64,000 bases of DNA from Ectobius pallidus (Eukaryota; Arthropoda; Insecta; Blattodea; Ectobiidae), in NCBI GenBank assembly GCA_964059195.1, contig CAXKWD010000001.1, positions 216,698,484 through 216,762,483 on the forward strand, written 5' to 3'. Each line of letters opens with the position of its first letter. The stretch's first letter is position 1. This document shows positions 33,237-43,960 of this stretch, piece by piece. A program made the translations under genes and the position numbers. Under the pieces are notes generated by a model. The model was not told the origin of the DNA, did no database searches, and saw only the letters and a program-made list of their open reading frames with translations.

Positions 33237-33682
33237 TGTGTTATCAAAACGGGACAGTCCCGAATAATCGGGCCGTATGGTCACCGTAGGCATAACGCAT
33301 ATGATAAAAATAGACTATTCAACACGAAAGAGTTGACTATAAAATTCTACAATGATACCTGGATACCACATCATTACCTGGAAACGAGGACAATTACAAC
33401 AGTGACATAGCGCTATCCGTGTTGCAGCTGACGTAGCTTAATTGTTGCGTAACCAGACATAACAATGGAACATCACCGAGCGTGTAGCGTCTAATTCAGT
33501 TAGAGCGATTAATTCACAGCGGTAATCCCCCCCATGTCAAGTTGCTTGACCCCTGGTCATTGATAGAGGTAAGTTCAATTATTATCAGAGTAAGATTTCT
33601 CATGATGACTAGAATATGACTAGCCAGTTGCCCGTCCTTCGTACGGCACAGTTTTTAGTTTTACACGAGCAACTTAAAGAGA
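33237..33682. other. No gene recognised
   Basis: Unassigned sequence between a Helitron and a hAT MITE. Confidence 0.4.
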
Positions 33683-33690
33683 ATGTAACC

Positions 33691-34239
33691 CAGGGTTGCC
33701 ATACGTACGACTATAGTCGTACACATACGACTATTTCATAGATTTGTACGACGTACGACGCAACCATGGGTCGTACGCCTATTTGTACGACTATTTTTAA
33801 CATAGCGTTTTATATTTTTTTAATCAATCTACTGACGAATTTTAAATTTTGATTCGTATCATCTTCTTGTTTTCTCATGGTTTTTGTTGTAAGCATGTTG
33901 CTAAAATCAATATGACTGGAAAGCAGTCCTGTGCCTTTTGCAATAATTACAACACTGAGGGAACTACTGTTTATGTTATTGTATTTAATCAAATTTAGAC
34001 ATAGGAAGATAATGAAACACGCCTAATCATTTACAGAAAAGATGATTTATTAACAATTACATGACATATTATATAAGGTGCATATTACTGGTTATTTATT
34101 ATTATTATTATTATAATTATTATTAACGCAATACGTTCTATATACTGAAAAATCACAAAGTGTACGACAGTTTTAACTAGCATACGACTATTTTTAGATG
34201 TTGGTACGACTGTTCTACGTTTCTGATCTGGCAACCCTG
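33691..34239. mobile_element. hAT MITE (GTACGACTA-rich), 549 bp
   Basis: Ends CAGGGTTGCCATACGTACGA and GATCTGGCAACCCTG lie within a perfect 8-bp duplication ATGTAACC (33683-33690 and 34240-34247). Many GTACGACTA/TAGTCGTAC motifs cluster at both ends. The interior has (TTA)n. A second copy is at 42323-42898 and a fragment at 29327. Confidence 0.92.
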
Positions 34240-34301
34240 ATGTAACCGTACATTTTTGGTGCGCTTGACGTTCTTCCGGAGTTTGAATCAAGTATTATTT
34301 C

Positions 34302-34772
34302 TAGGGAGAGGATTTCTATGACCTAAAAAATAGGATATATGCATGCATTTATGACCTAAAAGACATTAAAATATGACCAATCAAATTTAAAATATGACTT
34401 TACCACTTGCACATTGTGTATATTTTTTTTTAAAGTTTCATTACAATACATTTTATTAAAATATAATGTTAATTATTTAAGATATCTGTAAATTCTCAAA
34501 AAAGTATCATTATAATGCAAAATTTGCAAAATATGATATGAAACTTCAAAATTTCTTTAATATGCACACAAATATGCCAGAAATATGACCTAAATATGCA
34601 TATTCATACTAAATATGCTACAATAGTTGAAAATTTCCTAAATATGCAGTTATATGCACAATAAAAGCCGTTCCATTTTCACCAGGATGCTTGGAATCGG
34701 GTTTAAATTAGTCGGAAACCTGAAATAATGCAAAGGGGGAAAATATGACATGTCATAGAAATCCGCCCCCTA
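34302..34772. mobile_element. Probable hAT MITE (ATGACC-rich), 471 bp
   Basis: Left end TAGGGAGAGGATTTCTATGA and right end GTCATAGAAATCCGCCCCCT are inverted repeats. The interior repeats AATATGACC and ATATGCA. The 8-bp duplication is imperfect (ATTATTTC against CTTATTTC with one base of slippage), so the superfamily is probable, not certain. Resembles 43957-44825. Confidence 0.68.
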
Positions 34773-34805
34773 ACTTATTTCAATATGGATATATATTTGC
34801 ATTCA

Positions 34806-34995
34806 TGAACCACAGATCATTGTCGCTGTTGAACATTACTATTATAGGAAAAAAATTCCTCTGACACTGCGATTTGAACGGAGGACCTTTGGCTATCCGT
34901 GCCACTGCTCTGCCAACTAAGCTAAGCCAGAGTTCATTTCACAGCGTCAGATGGAACCTCTCTCCTATGACTGATTGCCCTTAATGGTCTACCTC
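34806..34995 (-). mobile_element. SINE S5, inverted copy
   Basis: CCTCTGACACTGCGATTTGA (B-box complement), GGACCTTTGGCTATCCGTGC and CTGCCAACTAAGCTAAGCCA (A-box complement) mirror the S5 copy at 18822, followed by GAACCTCTCTCCTATGACTG. Confidence 0.75.
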
Positions 34996-35026
34996 GTCCA
35001 GAAAGTTAAGAACGATTTGTCATAAC

Positions 35027-35644
35027 TAGGGACCGGATTTTTAGGTTTTTAAAAGCACTGTTTTAGGTTTTCCATTAGGGGAAATAGTTTTTTTTAGGTT
35101 TTTTGTCCAAAATATCGTTTTCGGGTAGAATAATTGGTTTAATGAATGTGAATGTGCTACATAGGATTGAATACATAATACTAGTAAATTTTAACTTGAC
35201 AAAATTGACTTAAATTTGTGTAAACTTGCTTTAAGAGAATATTATACAATTGAAGGAAGAAAGCATAAACAATCAAAAGAAGCAGTGCATATTTTAAAAG
35301 GGATACGCCGGTACTCTCTTGATACTGTCCATCCTAGACGACAATGTGTTAAATGAAACGCTGGTGGTGTTAATTTCTATCCGACAAAAATTATTCTCTC
35401 CCCGCAAAATATCGATTTCTCAACTGACAAACAAAACAGACAAAAAAAGGAGCCTAAATGAGATATTTTAGGTTTTATATCCCGTTTAGGTATATTTAGG
35501 TTTTTATACCCCATTTAGGTATTTTTAGGTGCCACAGAATTAATGTGGGTGAATCCTGTGGACATGATTTGAAAAAGTGTATGAGAGCTTTTTGTTTTGG
35601 AAGTAAGGGAAAAAATAGGTAAAAACCTAAGAATCCGGTCCCTA
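35027..35644. mobile_element. hAT MITE (TAGGGACCGG), 618 bp
   Basis: Ends TAGGGACCGGATTTTTAGG and CCTAAGAATCCGGTCCCTA lie within a perfect 8-bp duplication GTCATAAC (35019-35026 and 35645-35652). Internal TTTTTAGG/TTTAGGTAT repeats are frequent. It is inserted in the 3' end of the mariner remnant. No transposase. Confidence 0.93.
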
Positions 35645-35659
35645 GTCATAACTAAATAA

Positions 35660-36100
35660 TAAAGAAAGATATGAACACAAAACTTTATTTACAATGATAA
35701 AGTACCTTACTCTATTTCTCAACATAATCGCCATTACTGTCAAGGCATTTATGTTAACGTGGTACCAGTTTTTCAATGCCGATGTTATACTCTTCTACCG
35801 CCAAAGACCTGAGCATGGATGTCACTGCCGCTTTGAGAAATTCAACGGTTGGGAAAATTTTTTGCACCCAAAAAGTAATTTAGTTTCGGAAACAAGTGAA
35901 AATCGCTGGGTGCCAGGTCAGGGCTGTAAGGAGGATGTCCAAAAATGTTCCACTTAAAACGTTGAAGCCGAATGAGTCCGAGCGTTATCGTGAATCAAAA
36001 ATACCTTTTTCAGACAACTTTCCCTCTCTCTTGTTTCGGATAGCTTTGAAGAGTTGCACAATTGGCCTCTGCGTTTATTCCTAGTCTTCTTGGCAGAAAA
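35660..36100 (-). pseudogene. mariner transposase, catalytic and C-terminal parts
   Basis: Read on the minus strand in shifting frames: VFLIHDNARTHS (second catalytic Asp), then HPPYSPDLAPSDFHLFPKL (third Asp region), then KAAVTSMLRS and GIEKLVPR with SNGDYVEK at the end. The order and motifs match mariner transposases. At least two frameshifts and several stops disable it, and the DNA-binding N-terminus is absent. Confidence 0.8.
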
Positions 36101-36109
36101 CTGACATGG

Positions 36110-36800
36110 CATTAAACCATTGGATTATTACATTTTAACAGCAATATTAAGTTTATTACAAATTGAATTAAGTTTATTACAAATTAAAAAATACAAATTG
36201 ATACAAAATTATTACAAATACAAATAACATACACACAATTTGTACAATTTGAAAAGAGTATTATTTGCCCCGCATGAGCATAGCTCGTGTTCGGGGTCAG
36301 TTCAGTCATACTAAAATTATATTTTGAAATTATATAAAAAAAAAACATACATATTATAGTTTTAGGTATAAAATAAGAATAAAAATAAATAAGATTGCTT
36401 ATATGAAATAAATGCATGAACAAAGATACGAAAAAATAAATTACAGTAACATAACAGAGTTACAAACAAAATACCCAATGTTAAAAATTAAAAATTTACA
36501 GTTGAGAATGATTAACATAAAAAAGTGGTAAAAGTACAATTACAAGTTAGATTTAATCAAATCGAGTACTCTTTTTTTAAACAATTTATTGTTTAGTGGT
36601 ATCATATTAGGGTTTCTTCTAGTAAAATTGTTGTACAGCCTTGGTCCGAAATTTATACTATGCCTTAGACCTACTTCTGTAGCACACTTTGGTTCGAAAA
36701 GAGGACAAGATAGGCCTAGATTTTTTTGTGATCTCAACTTTTGCAAGAGATTCTGGGAGACTTGTGAGGGCTCACCTATAACAACGCGAGGGGGCATGAC
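36110..36800 (-). mobile_element. 5'-truncated LINE (family L1), second tail
   Basis: Contains a reverse-transcriptase C-terminal frame at 36540-36797 and a 3' region with GCATAGCTCGTGTTCGGGG at 36276-36294. It ends leftward in an AAGTTTATTACAAATTGAAT repeat at about 36130-36180. Parallels 1320-2230. Confidence 0.65.
36540..36797 (-). pseudogene. LINE reverse transcriptase C-terminus
   Basis: 85 codons ending SINFGPRLYNNFTRRNPNM and LNNKLFKKRVLDLI, alignable with the frame at 1783-2211. Two extra codons (GL) come from TAGGCCTA at 36711-36718. No catalytic residues remain. Confidence 0.65.
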
Positions 36801-37025
36801 AATGCAATGCTAGTCTGTCTATGATGTGCTGGACCTGGTACTGACAGTATCCCTAGGACGCCGCGATCTGTGTACAGGCCCTGCAGTAATGCACTACACT
36901 TTCATATATCCTGGGCTATAGTTAGTGGTAAACCTCTTAAATCACAGCCAAGTGTCAGCTTTTCCAGTTAGTATAAGTTTTTTACTTAAGTTATTATTAC
37001 TTTCCTTTGTTCTGTAACAGGATAA
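36801..37025. other. No gene recognised
   Basis: Unassigned sequence between the LINE tail and the next hAT MITE. Confidence 0.4.
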
Positions 37026-37033
37026 CTGATGAG

Positions 37034-37779
37034 CAGGGCCCGGGTTCTAATGACATGTCATCTTTTTATTGATGCTGCTTAAACATTGCCAACTTGTGGA
37101 TAAATCCTAATCATGGCCTCTAGATTATGGAAATGCATTTTTATTGGGTCATTATTTGTCATTTTATATTTTTAGGGCATTTATTTCAATTTTAGGTCAT
37201 TATTTTGTCATTTTCGTGTCATTTGCTTCCTTATTTAGTCATTTTCATGTATTTACATTGAGTGTATTAAATTTTTTTTTCGTCGCTAGTGGTGCTGTCT
37301 TTGAAGTGTTGTTTGTTTAATGCACGAAGGAAAAATTCGGCGTTAAAGTATTGACATGTCTCAGTCGTAAATGAGAATCGAAGAAACGCCAAAATTTTGT
37401 ATTATATTACTATTGTTATTAGATTGACTAGGCACCTGATTGGATTTGAGAGTGCAAACTACTGTTTATCCTCAATAAACAACAATATAATTCGTCAGAC
37501 CAAAAAGGAAATGCCGAATTTTGACTCGCCAATGCCTCAGTGCCAGTATAAATTTCCGTGAGAAAAGAAAATTCACAACATTACAGTTAGGACTATTTAC
37601 AGTTTTTACAATTATGTACAAACTAGTATATAACTTTGTGTGTACAATAATAATCTTTTATAAATAAAATGTCAGTTTTAGGTCATTTTTTATAATTATC
37701 AAGTCATTTTCTTTAAAATTTAAGGTCATTTTATAGGTCATTTTTCAAACAATTTTAGGTCATCAGAAACCGGGCCCTG
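37034..37779. mobile_element. hAT MITE (CAGGGCCCGG), 746 bp
   Basis: Ends CAGGGCCCGGGTTCTAATGA and AGAAACCGGGCCCTG lie within a perfect 8-bp duplication CTGATGAG (37026-37033 and 37780-37787). GTCATTTT/AGGTCATT motifs repeat near both ends. CAGGG-type termini are typical of hAT elements. No transposase found; sister of 24742-25336. Confidence 0.93.
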
Positions 37780-37787
37780 CTGATGAG

Positions 37788-38234
37788 TTTAACGTAAGTA
37801 AAATATTAAGATTTCTCTCCTTTTCTTAATTCACTCATAATTACATACTCAACGGCAATAGACAACAAAGTGCAAAACAAAGGAACTTTATTGTTAACGC
37901 TGGAGTAAAGAATAAAAAAATAATGCAGTGGCGGCCAGTCATATGATTAATCTGTAAATTTGACAGATTATGGAACCAGTAAGTTAAGATATAGCTGTTG
38001 ATGAATGATTAAGAATCAGGTTTTTGTCGATCTCTAAGAAGGCATGAAGCCAATTCAATGAAAAATTTAACCCTATTTCGTTATTTATTGACTTATGAGC
38101 ACCAAATTGTTTTGACTTTAAAGCCCCGTAGTATAAATATATTACGTCATAGAGCGAAAATCTCCTAATAAAAGTTGCATGTCTATGTCCCCTCTATATA
38201 AAGGTAAAATATTTCGGTGTTATTCATTAAAACC
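37788..38234. other. No gene; ends with retroelement-like repeat
   Basis: 37788-38100 is unassigned. 38110-38240 shares TCCTAATAAAAGTTGCATGT and AATATTTCGGTGTTATTCAT with 32243-32400. Confidence 0.45.
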
Positions 38235-38242
38235 CTGTAGGC

Positions 38243-39590
38243 CAGTGTCCGGCAGATGCTGCAGTTGTGACGTAAGAGCCGATCATCTCGCAAGAGCTTG
38301 AGAGAGCGAGCAGTTGAGTTGCATTCCTGTTAATACGCACTAGCGCAGTGGCGTTCAGTGCAGCAGTAGGGTTAAGGTGAGCCGTGATGGTACATTGAAT
38401 TGCGTGCATTAACCATGGCAAGGGTGCAGAGGTCAGTTAATCAGTGAAATGTATGGTAAATTTAGTGCATTCAGATTAATACTAGACTTACGGAAACGTC
38501 AGGTCACCCTCGGAGACACGCCACATTTTCCAAAGTTGTCTACAGTATGTCATTCAATTACAGACATTAATAATTATGTACAAATATTAGAAGAACTGGA
38601 TCAGGATATTTTATTACAGATTTCAAGATTTTGCAAAACTCCAATCCGATATTTGCATATTTGCGACACCATTTTCTGTGGATGTTGACAGTGTTCCAAC
38701 GTCATTGCAACTAGAAGTCATTGATTTGCAAAAGAATATTGAAATGAAAGACCGCTTTCAAAACAAAAAGGATCTATCTATATTTTATAGAAGATTTCCC
38801 CAGGCAACTACATAATATATTTGCTGCTAGAATGTTGAGTATATTTGTATCGACGTATGTATGTGAATAGTTCTTTTCTTGTATGAAGATCTGCAAACCA
38901 CAACATGGAAACCGCCTATCTGATCAGAACATGAAAAATGTTCTCGTTTGTGTGTTAGCCAGACTATGTCTCCTAATATTGCAAAATTAGTGCGCGAGAA
39001 AAGTGGGAAAAAATCTCGACAATGCCTTGAGCTTGGGCACGATAGTGACACAAAGTAAGGGTGTGTATCAAAAGTCTGAATAGGCCTATACTTGGCATAG
39101 TGCTCACAAAGGTGTATAGTTTAATTTGTATATTTTGTGTAGCCTATTTTGTATATTTTGTATACTTTAACATGTTTCAGTTTCCGAGTAGACAAAGTTT
39201 TGCAGTACTCCTTAAAGTATTCTTATGTTTTATGTATTTGTATGTTTATAGTAGTTTCGGAGCCTCATTTAAATAACCTGACGCATCCGCACCTGGATGC
39301 ATTTCAGATTAGTGTAAGTAGGGCCTATATTAAATTTCATTACAAACAAAACTGTTCTGTTACATTGATTTATCACAGTTGTACTATTTTGTTTTCGTAC
39401 AAATGCATTGTAATTGTGCTATTCCCATACTATCTACGAAGATCGGAGCGCACTCTGTCAATGCATAGGCGTCGTTCCGCCACTGGCCAGTTGAACCCTT
39501 CCTCCACGCTCAGTACGGAGATATTGCCGAGCAAAGAGCGCGGCTGCTCTGTAGTATGACGTCACAGAGCACGGAACATGCCGGTCACTG
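38243..39590 (+). mobile_element. hAT element with transposase remnant, 1348 bp
   Basis: Ends CAGTGTCCGGCA and TGCCGGTCACTG are inverted and lie within a perfect 8-bp duplication CTGTAGGC (38235-38242 and 39591-39598). The plus strand inside encodes a broken transposase (38430-39060). This is the one element in the window that joins intact hAT ends to substantial transposase sequence. Confidence 0.92.
38430..39060 (+). pseudogene. hAT transposase C-terminal half (GTF2IRD2/ZBED-like family)
   Basis: Begins with a frame containing KFSAFRLILDLRKRQVTLGD and HFPKLSTV. It continues in another frame with FSVDVDSVPTSLQLEVIDLQ, and ends with TYVCEQFFSCMK and NALSLGT-like pieces. These motifs follow the order seen in hAT transposases related to GTF2IRD2/ZBED proteins: VP..LQLELIDLQ, then STYLCEQLFSxMK. 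At least three frameshifts disable it. The N-terminal zinc finger is missing. Confidence 0.8.
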
Positions 39591-39598
39591 CTGTAGGC

Positions 39599-40182
39599 TA
39601 TATATTTGTGGAACTTACCTTTATTATGATAGATTCCGTAATGAAAGGTACCGTACAATATAGAATTAAAATTGTGGGGGAATTTTAATATAAATTCGTA
39701 GTTTACAAGATTATTCCGGCAAAATAGTTTCCGGTAAATCATATTATACTTTGGGGTACGTCCTACGTCCAATTAAAGCACTATAAATAACTATTGTGAT
39801 GAAGCAATAGATTGCATTATTACCTAAAATCAAGAATGATAATAAATTCAGAGAAAGACGTGATGAGCCACCTGGCGGAGAAGTGTGGAGTTATTTCACT
39901 GGGACTGGTTCGCTGGAGAATTTCCTCTATTGTGGGGAACACAAACACATCCCGTACGGATTTGTGCACTGAATTGGTTTCCTCTATTCCTCCCTAAGAA
40001 GAAATCCACAGAATACTGGAGTATGCAGAGAGTTGGAGGTTTTATTTATACTTCAGAAGAAGCATCAGACCGGGAGAAAACTTCGACCGGGAATACAATA
40101 ATAATAATAATAATAATAATAAATTCTAGATGACATTCTTAATTTTACCAATAGACCTTAATAATCATAATCATAATTATAA
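39599..40182. other. No gene recognised; (AAT)n at 40099-40122
   Basis: Short frames (61-104 codons) on both strands have no motif. A small AAT microsatellite precedes the next element. Confidence 0.45.
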
Positions 40183-40209
40183 TAAAATCAGGGAAGTGAT
40201 GTAACAAAG

Positions 40210-40690
40210 TGCTTTTTTGCACGACGTAACTAATTAGTGGTACTTACGAATATTGTTGCCGTGGATCGTAACTTGACATTCCAGCACGCAATCTGGTTGC
40301 TATGAAAACAAAAGAAACCTCCGTTCGGTAAAAATTACAAAAAGCACAAGTGCCGTAAGTAAAATCATCATAATACAAGCCTTTATGGAAGACCGGAACC
40401 AAGGCCCCCCAGTTTGTGGCGACTTTAAAAGGACAAATATTCGGTTCCCATAACAACAAACACATGCTAATCACTTTCTGAAATATAACATCCATCTTCA
40501 AGAGTGTATAAACATAATATTTTCAGCTAATATCTCAATTAATATAAATAAACTGATATAAATAATCATCGTACAAAAAATAGCATGCAATACTCGTGCC
40601 GTAAGCGCATAACGGATCTCGGAAATCGAAAAAACTCCTTCCTCGATCCTTATGCACCGCTTACGGCACTTGTATCGCAATATACTATTG
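40210..40690 (+). repeat. Unclassified repeat R3
   Basis: TTTTTTGCACGACGTAACTA, TTACGAATATTGTTGCCGTG, GGACAAATATTCGGTTCCCA and CTTACGGCACTTGTATCGCA match 57150-57616 closely. It is inserted near the 3' end of the Helentron-like element. No coding sequence or clear inverted ends. Confidence 0.7.
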
Positions 40691-41062
40691 TTTAATCAGT
40701 GATAATTGCAATTATGATATGCAGAAAGTAAGTTATTTTTTAAAATCGGTTTCCGAGTTAAGCTCCAAATAGATTCATTAAGCAGGGCTTACGGAAGAAC
40801 AAAGATCTAATTTGATAAGCATATGTGAAGGAATATGTGGGTAGTGTTATTTGTCAAAACTAACTGTATTGCAAAAACCAAAGTTGTATATGAACACTGT
40901 AAAACATTATGTTGCCATGAGAACTGATTTGTATTTGATAAATTCTGTCCAATATTTACCATAAAATATGCACTAAATTAGGCAATACTCCGGTACCCAT
41001 CAACCGATTTGGTCAAATATCAATAGGCTTCTTCCCATGGACGTTATAAATGCGTATACCAC

Positions 41063-41387
41063 AGATAGAAAATATAAAGTGGATGGACATGGTGACAAAC
41101 GAAGAGGTTCTGAGTAGAGTGGGTGAGAAGAAGTCAATCATACACACAATTCGTCAGAGGAAAGCAAACTGGGTTGGGCACATTCTCAGAAGGAACTGCT
41201 TATTACATGATGTCGTAGAAGGAAGATTGGAGGGTACAACTAGACTTGGAAGAAGAAGATTCAGCTGTTGGACGATTTAAGGAAAAAGCGGAAATATTGG
41301 ATGCTGAAGGAGGAAGCAGAGGATAGACAGTTTTGGAAAACAAAATTCGCGTACCAAGTTTGAAAACCTGCCGGAAGGCAGAATACT

Positions 41388-41432
<45 letters not shown>
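41063..41432 (+). mobile_element. 5'-truncated LINE with (ACT)n tail and 7-bp duplication
   Basis: The target sequence ATACCAC occurs at 41056-41062 and again at 41433-41439, directly after a (TAC)n tail. The plus strand encodes NWVGHILRRN and, after a frameshift, LKEEAEDRQFWKTKF, the end of an insect LINE reverse transcriptase. Truncation, microsatellite tail and target duplication are the full signature of LINE insertion into the Helentron-like element. Confidence 0.88.
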
Positions 41433-41771
41433 ATACCACGTTTCATGAAAATCTGATAAAGCATATTTGAGCTATCGCGCGTACAGACACACGGAGAGAC
41501 AGACGGATATACATTTTCCCGTCCCCCACACAATCTCATAAAGTTCCAGGGTTCAAACTACGTGCCCAGTCAGTTTGACTTGAATTGGATATTTATTTAC
41601 CACTACTTAAAGCGCCTGTTTCATCCTGTATCACGATAATTAAAATTGAATATTAATTGAAATTAACAGAAGCCATAACACATCAACAAAAGAAAATACA
41701 GCAACATCAATAGCTACATGGGCTACTGGTATACTCACAGAATCTGACTCATGATATGACCTCGATGTTTT

Positions 41772-41965
41772 AGCTGTTAGCGTTGCTGACTACGGATCCG
41801 GAGGTCTTAGTTCGACCTCCGGTACTCGTCGGATCTGAGAAAGGGTGGTCTGGAGCGGGGTGCATCAAGCCTCGTGATACAAACTGAGGAACTCCTTGAT
41901 AAAGAAGTAATGGTTTCGGTTCAGAAAGACATCATTAACGGCCGTGGGAGTCGGCAATGCTGACG
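41772..41965 (+). mobile_element. SINE S1, degenerate
   Basis: TAGCGTTGCTGACTACGGAT and TTCGACCTCCGGTACTCGTC retain the A- and B-box areas. The body then follows to GGCCGTGGGAGTCGGCAATG. The 3' third is missing. Confidence 0.68.
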
Positions 41966-42322
41966 AATTCTGTGGTGTCTTGCATTTATCAGTATTAACG
42001 TCATTACGTTAAAGTTACATTATAGTTTTTGTTTAAATATTTATATTTTTAAATATCATGCTATATGATTGCAAGAATTACCAATTGCTTGGGTAACTGT
42101 GATATTTGTAAAAAGGTTGAAAGAGAAATTAGCTGGTAGACATAGCACTCTAAAACTCGCCATTAGTATTGCCCGAAAAAAGTACAAATGAAATCCACAA
42201 AATATCGTTGTCAAAGGTGAAATAACGTTGGTCTCTGTAAGAAAGCCGTGATCGGTCCTGTTCTGACTTTTAACAATATTATTTTGAACAGTAGCCAGCT
42301 TCCTGCTTTTATGAAAGGGAAT
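41966..42322. other. No gene recognised
   Basis: AT-rich; the 100-codon minus-strand frame at 42056-42358 has no motif and enters the next MITE. Confidence 0.4.
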
Positions 42323-42898
42323 CAGGGTTGCCATACGCACGACTAAAGTCGTACACATACGACTATTTAATAGTTTTGTACGACGTACGACGCAACCATG
42401 AGTCGTATGCCTATTTGTACGACTATTTTCAACATAGCGTTTTATATTTATTTAACCAATCCTCTGAGGAATTTTGAATTTCGATATATTTTTCAGCTCT
42501 TTGTTTTCTTATGGTTTTTGTTGTGAGCATGTTGCTAAAATCAATGTGATTGGAAATAATTACAATAATTACAACACTGTGGCAACTACTATTTTTTAAT
42601 TTTATTGTATTTAATCAAATTTGGCACATCGGAAGATAATGAAACACGCCTAATCATTTACAAATAAGATGATTTATTAACAATAACATTATGTAAGGTG
42701 TATGGTACCGACTATTAATTATTATTATTATTATTATTATTATTAATATCATCATCATCATCATCATCATCATTATTATTAACGCAATAAGTTCATTACA
42801 CTGAAAAATCACAAAGTAACTTATACGACAGTTTTAACTAGCATACGACTATTTTCGAATATTGGTACGACTGTTCTACGTTTCTGATCTGGCAACCC
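42323..42898. mobile_element. hAT MITE (GTACGACTA-rich), second copy
   Basis: Ends CAGGGTTGCCATACGCACGA and GATCTGGCAACCC match the element at 33691. The duplication is slightly decayed (AAGGGAAT left; TAGGGAAT right if the last two terminal bases are lost). The central microsatellite has expanded to (TTA)n plus (ATC)n at 42716-42781. Confidence 0.85.
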
Positions 42899-42930
42899 TA
42901 GGGAATTTCCATTAATAGCTATTCATGTGA

Positions 42931-43062
42931 CCGCCGGCGTGGTCTTGTGGTTAGCATCGCTGACTACATATCCGTAGGTCTGGTAGGGGTGCACTCAGCC
43001 CCGTGATTCAAATTGGGGAGTTACTTGATAGAGAAGTAGCGGTACACAAACTTGCCTCACGA
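42931..43062 (+). mobile_element. SINE S1 with internal deletion
   Basis: GCCGGCGTGGTCTTGTGGTT and AGCATCGCTGACTACATATC (A-box area) jump directly to GGTCTGGTAGGGGTGCACTC, so the B-box segment is deleted. It ends AGAGAAGTAGCGG. Confidence 0.72.
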
Positions 43063-43119
43063 ATTTTGCGACTTTGAATGAGGCTGAGAGAATTGAATGC
43101 GCACTTCTGCAATGCATTC

Positions 43120-43960
43120 GTTTACTTTACTTAGTTCTTAATGGCAATAGACAATTCCTAAGTAAGCTAAAGGAATATTATCTATTTTATGCAGAGGCGC
43201 TGACTTGGAAATATTTCTGGGGGAGGCAAGAACTGGATTTTCAGTAGCTATACATAGGCCTTACATGATAAAATCTTAAGTCTTGGGGGGCAGAAAGTAC
43301 CTTGCCCCCCTAAGTTGGCGCCTATGATTTTATGGAACCCGAAGGTTCATTGCCGCTATTACCTAAGCCCGCCATTCAACCCTATTCTGTGCTAACTCCA
43401 TCCAATCATCCCCCTGAAATCCTAGTTCCTTTAAATCTATCCTAATATTGTCCTCCCACATACATGTAGGTCTTCCTAGTATTCTTTTCCCTTCTGGTCT
43501 GCCAGTCAATACTTTTGAGATATGTCTTTTCTCCCCCATGCGTACAACATGTCCAGCCCATTTCATTCTCCGTGATTTAATTACCCTTACTATATCCAGT
43601 GACGAGTACAGATTATGAAGCTCGTCGTTATGCAGTTTTTTCCAGTCCCCATTTTCATCTCTCTTAGGCCCAAATATTTTCCTAAGCACCCTGTTTTCGA
43701 ACACTCTCAGATTATGTTCTTTCCGAAGAGTAAGCGGCCATGTCTCACATCCATATAGTACAACCGGCAGGATAATTGTCTTATATATTTTTATTTTTAG
43801 ATTTCTGGACAGAAGACGAGTTTTTGAACTGCATAAAAGCAGTCATTTCCTGATATTAGTCGAAATATGACTTCTATCTTACTATTATTTGTATCTGTAA
43901 CTATTGCTCCAAGCTATTTGAATTTCTCCACTTGTTACATGACAATGTGATGAGTAGGGG
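43120..43960 (-). pseudogene. LINE family L2, 3' half with 3' UTR
   Basis: 43363-43704 is an open frame with VLRKIFGPKRDENGDWKKLH, RRMKWAGHVVRMGEK and GRPEGKRILGRPTCMWEDNI, the best-preserved L2 tail here. Upstream pieces (43705-43960) continue in other frames. The 3' UTR (43120-43191) matches 2640-2700 and is split by the MITE at 43192-43326. No catalytic part is present. Confidence 0.78.
43192..43326. mobile_element. hAT MITE, 135 bp, in LINE 3' UTR
   Basis: A perfect 8-bp duplication ATTTTATG (43184-43191 and 43327-43334) brackets inverted ends CAGAGGCGCTGACTTGG and CTAAGTTGGCGCCTATG. The uninterrupted LINE 3' UTR at 2640-2730 confirms the insertion. The shortest hAT insertion seen. Confidence 0.87.

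Larger units (their letters stand above)
34998..36100 (-). mobile_element. mariner element remnant, interrupted by hAT MITE
   Basis: The minus strand carries mariner transposase fragments from 36100 to about 35670, then a short 3' region. An inverted-repeat-like terminus TCCAGAAAGTTAAGAACG lies at 34998-35015. The 618-bp hAT MITE at 35027-35644 split the end after decay began. The upstream terminus is not visible. Confidence 0.68.
40183..41550 (-). mobile_element. Helentron-like element, inverted, with two insertions
   Basis: Reading the minus strand from 41550: TTTATGAGATTG, microsatellite remnant, ATGGGAAGAAGCC, GGGTAGTGTT complement, then 3' hairpin ATCACTTCCCTGAT at the left end. It is interrupted by repeat R3 (40210-40690) and a LINE tail (41063-41432). 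The 5' terminal motif is partly lost. Confidence 0.7.

Noticed and set aside
39149..39559. 136-codon frame in the hAT element
   Set aside because: It lies downstream of the transposase remnant in another frame and matches no transposase motif.
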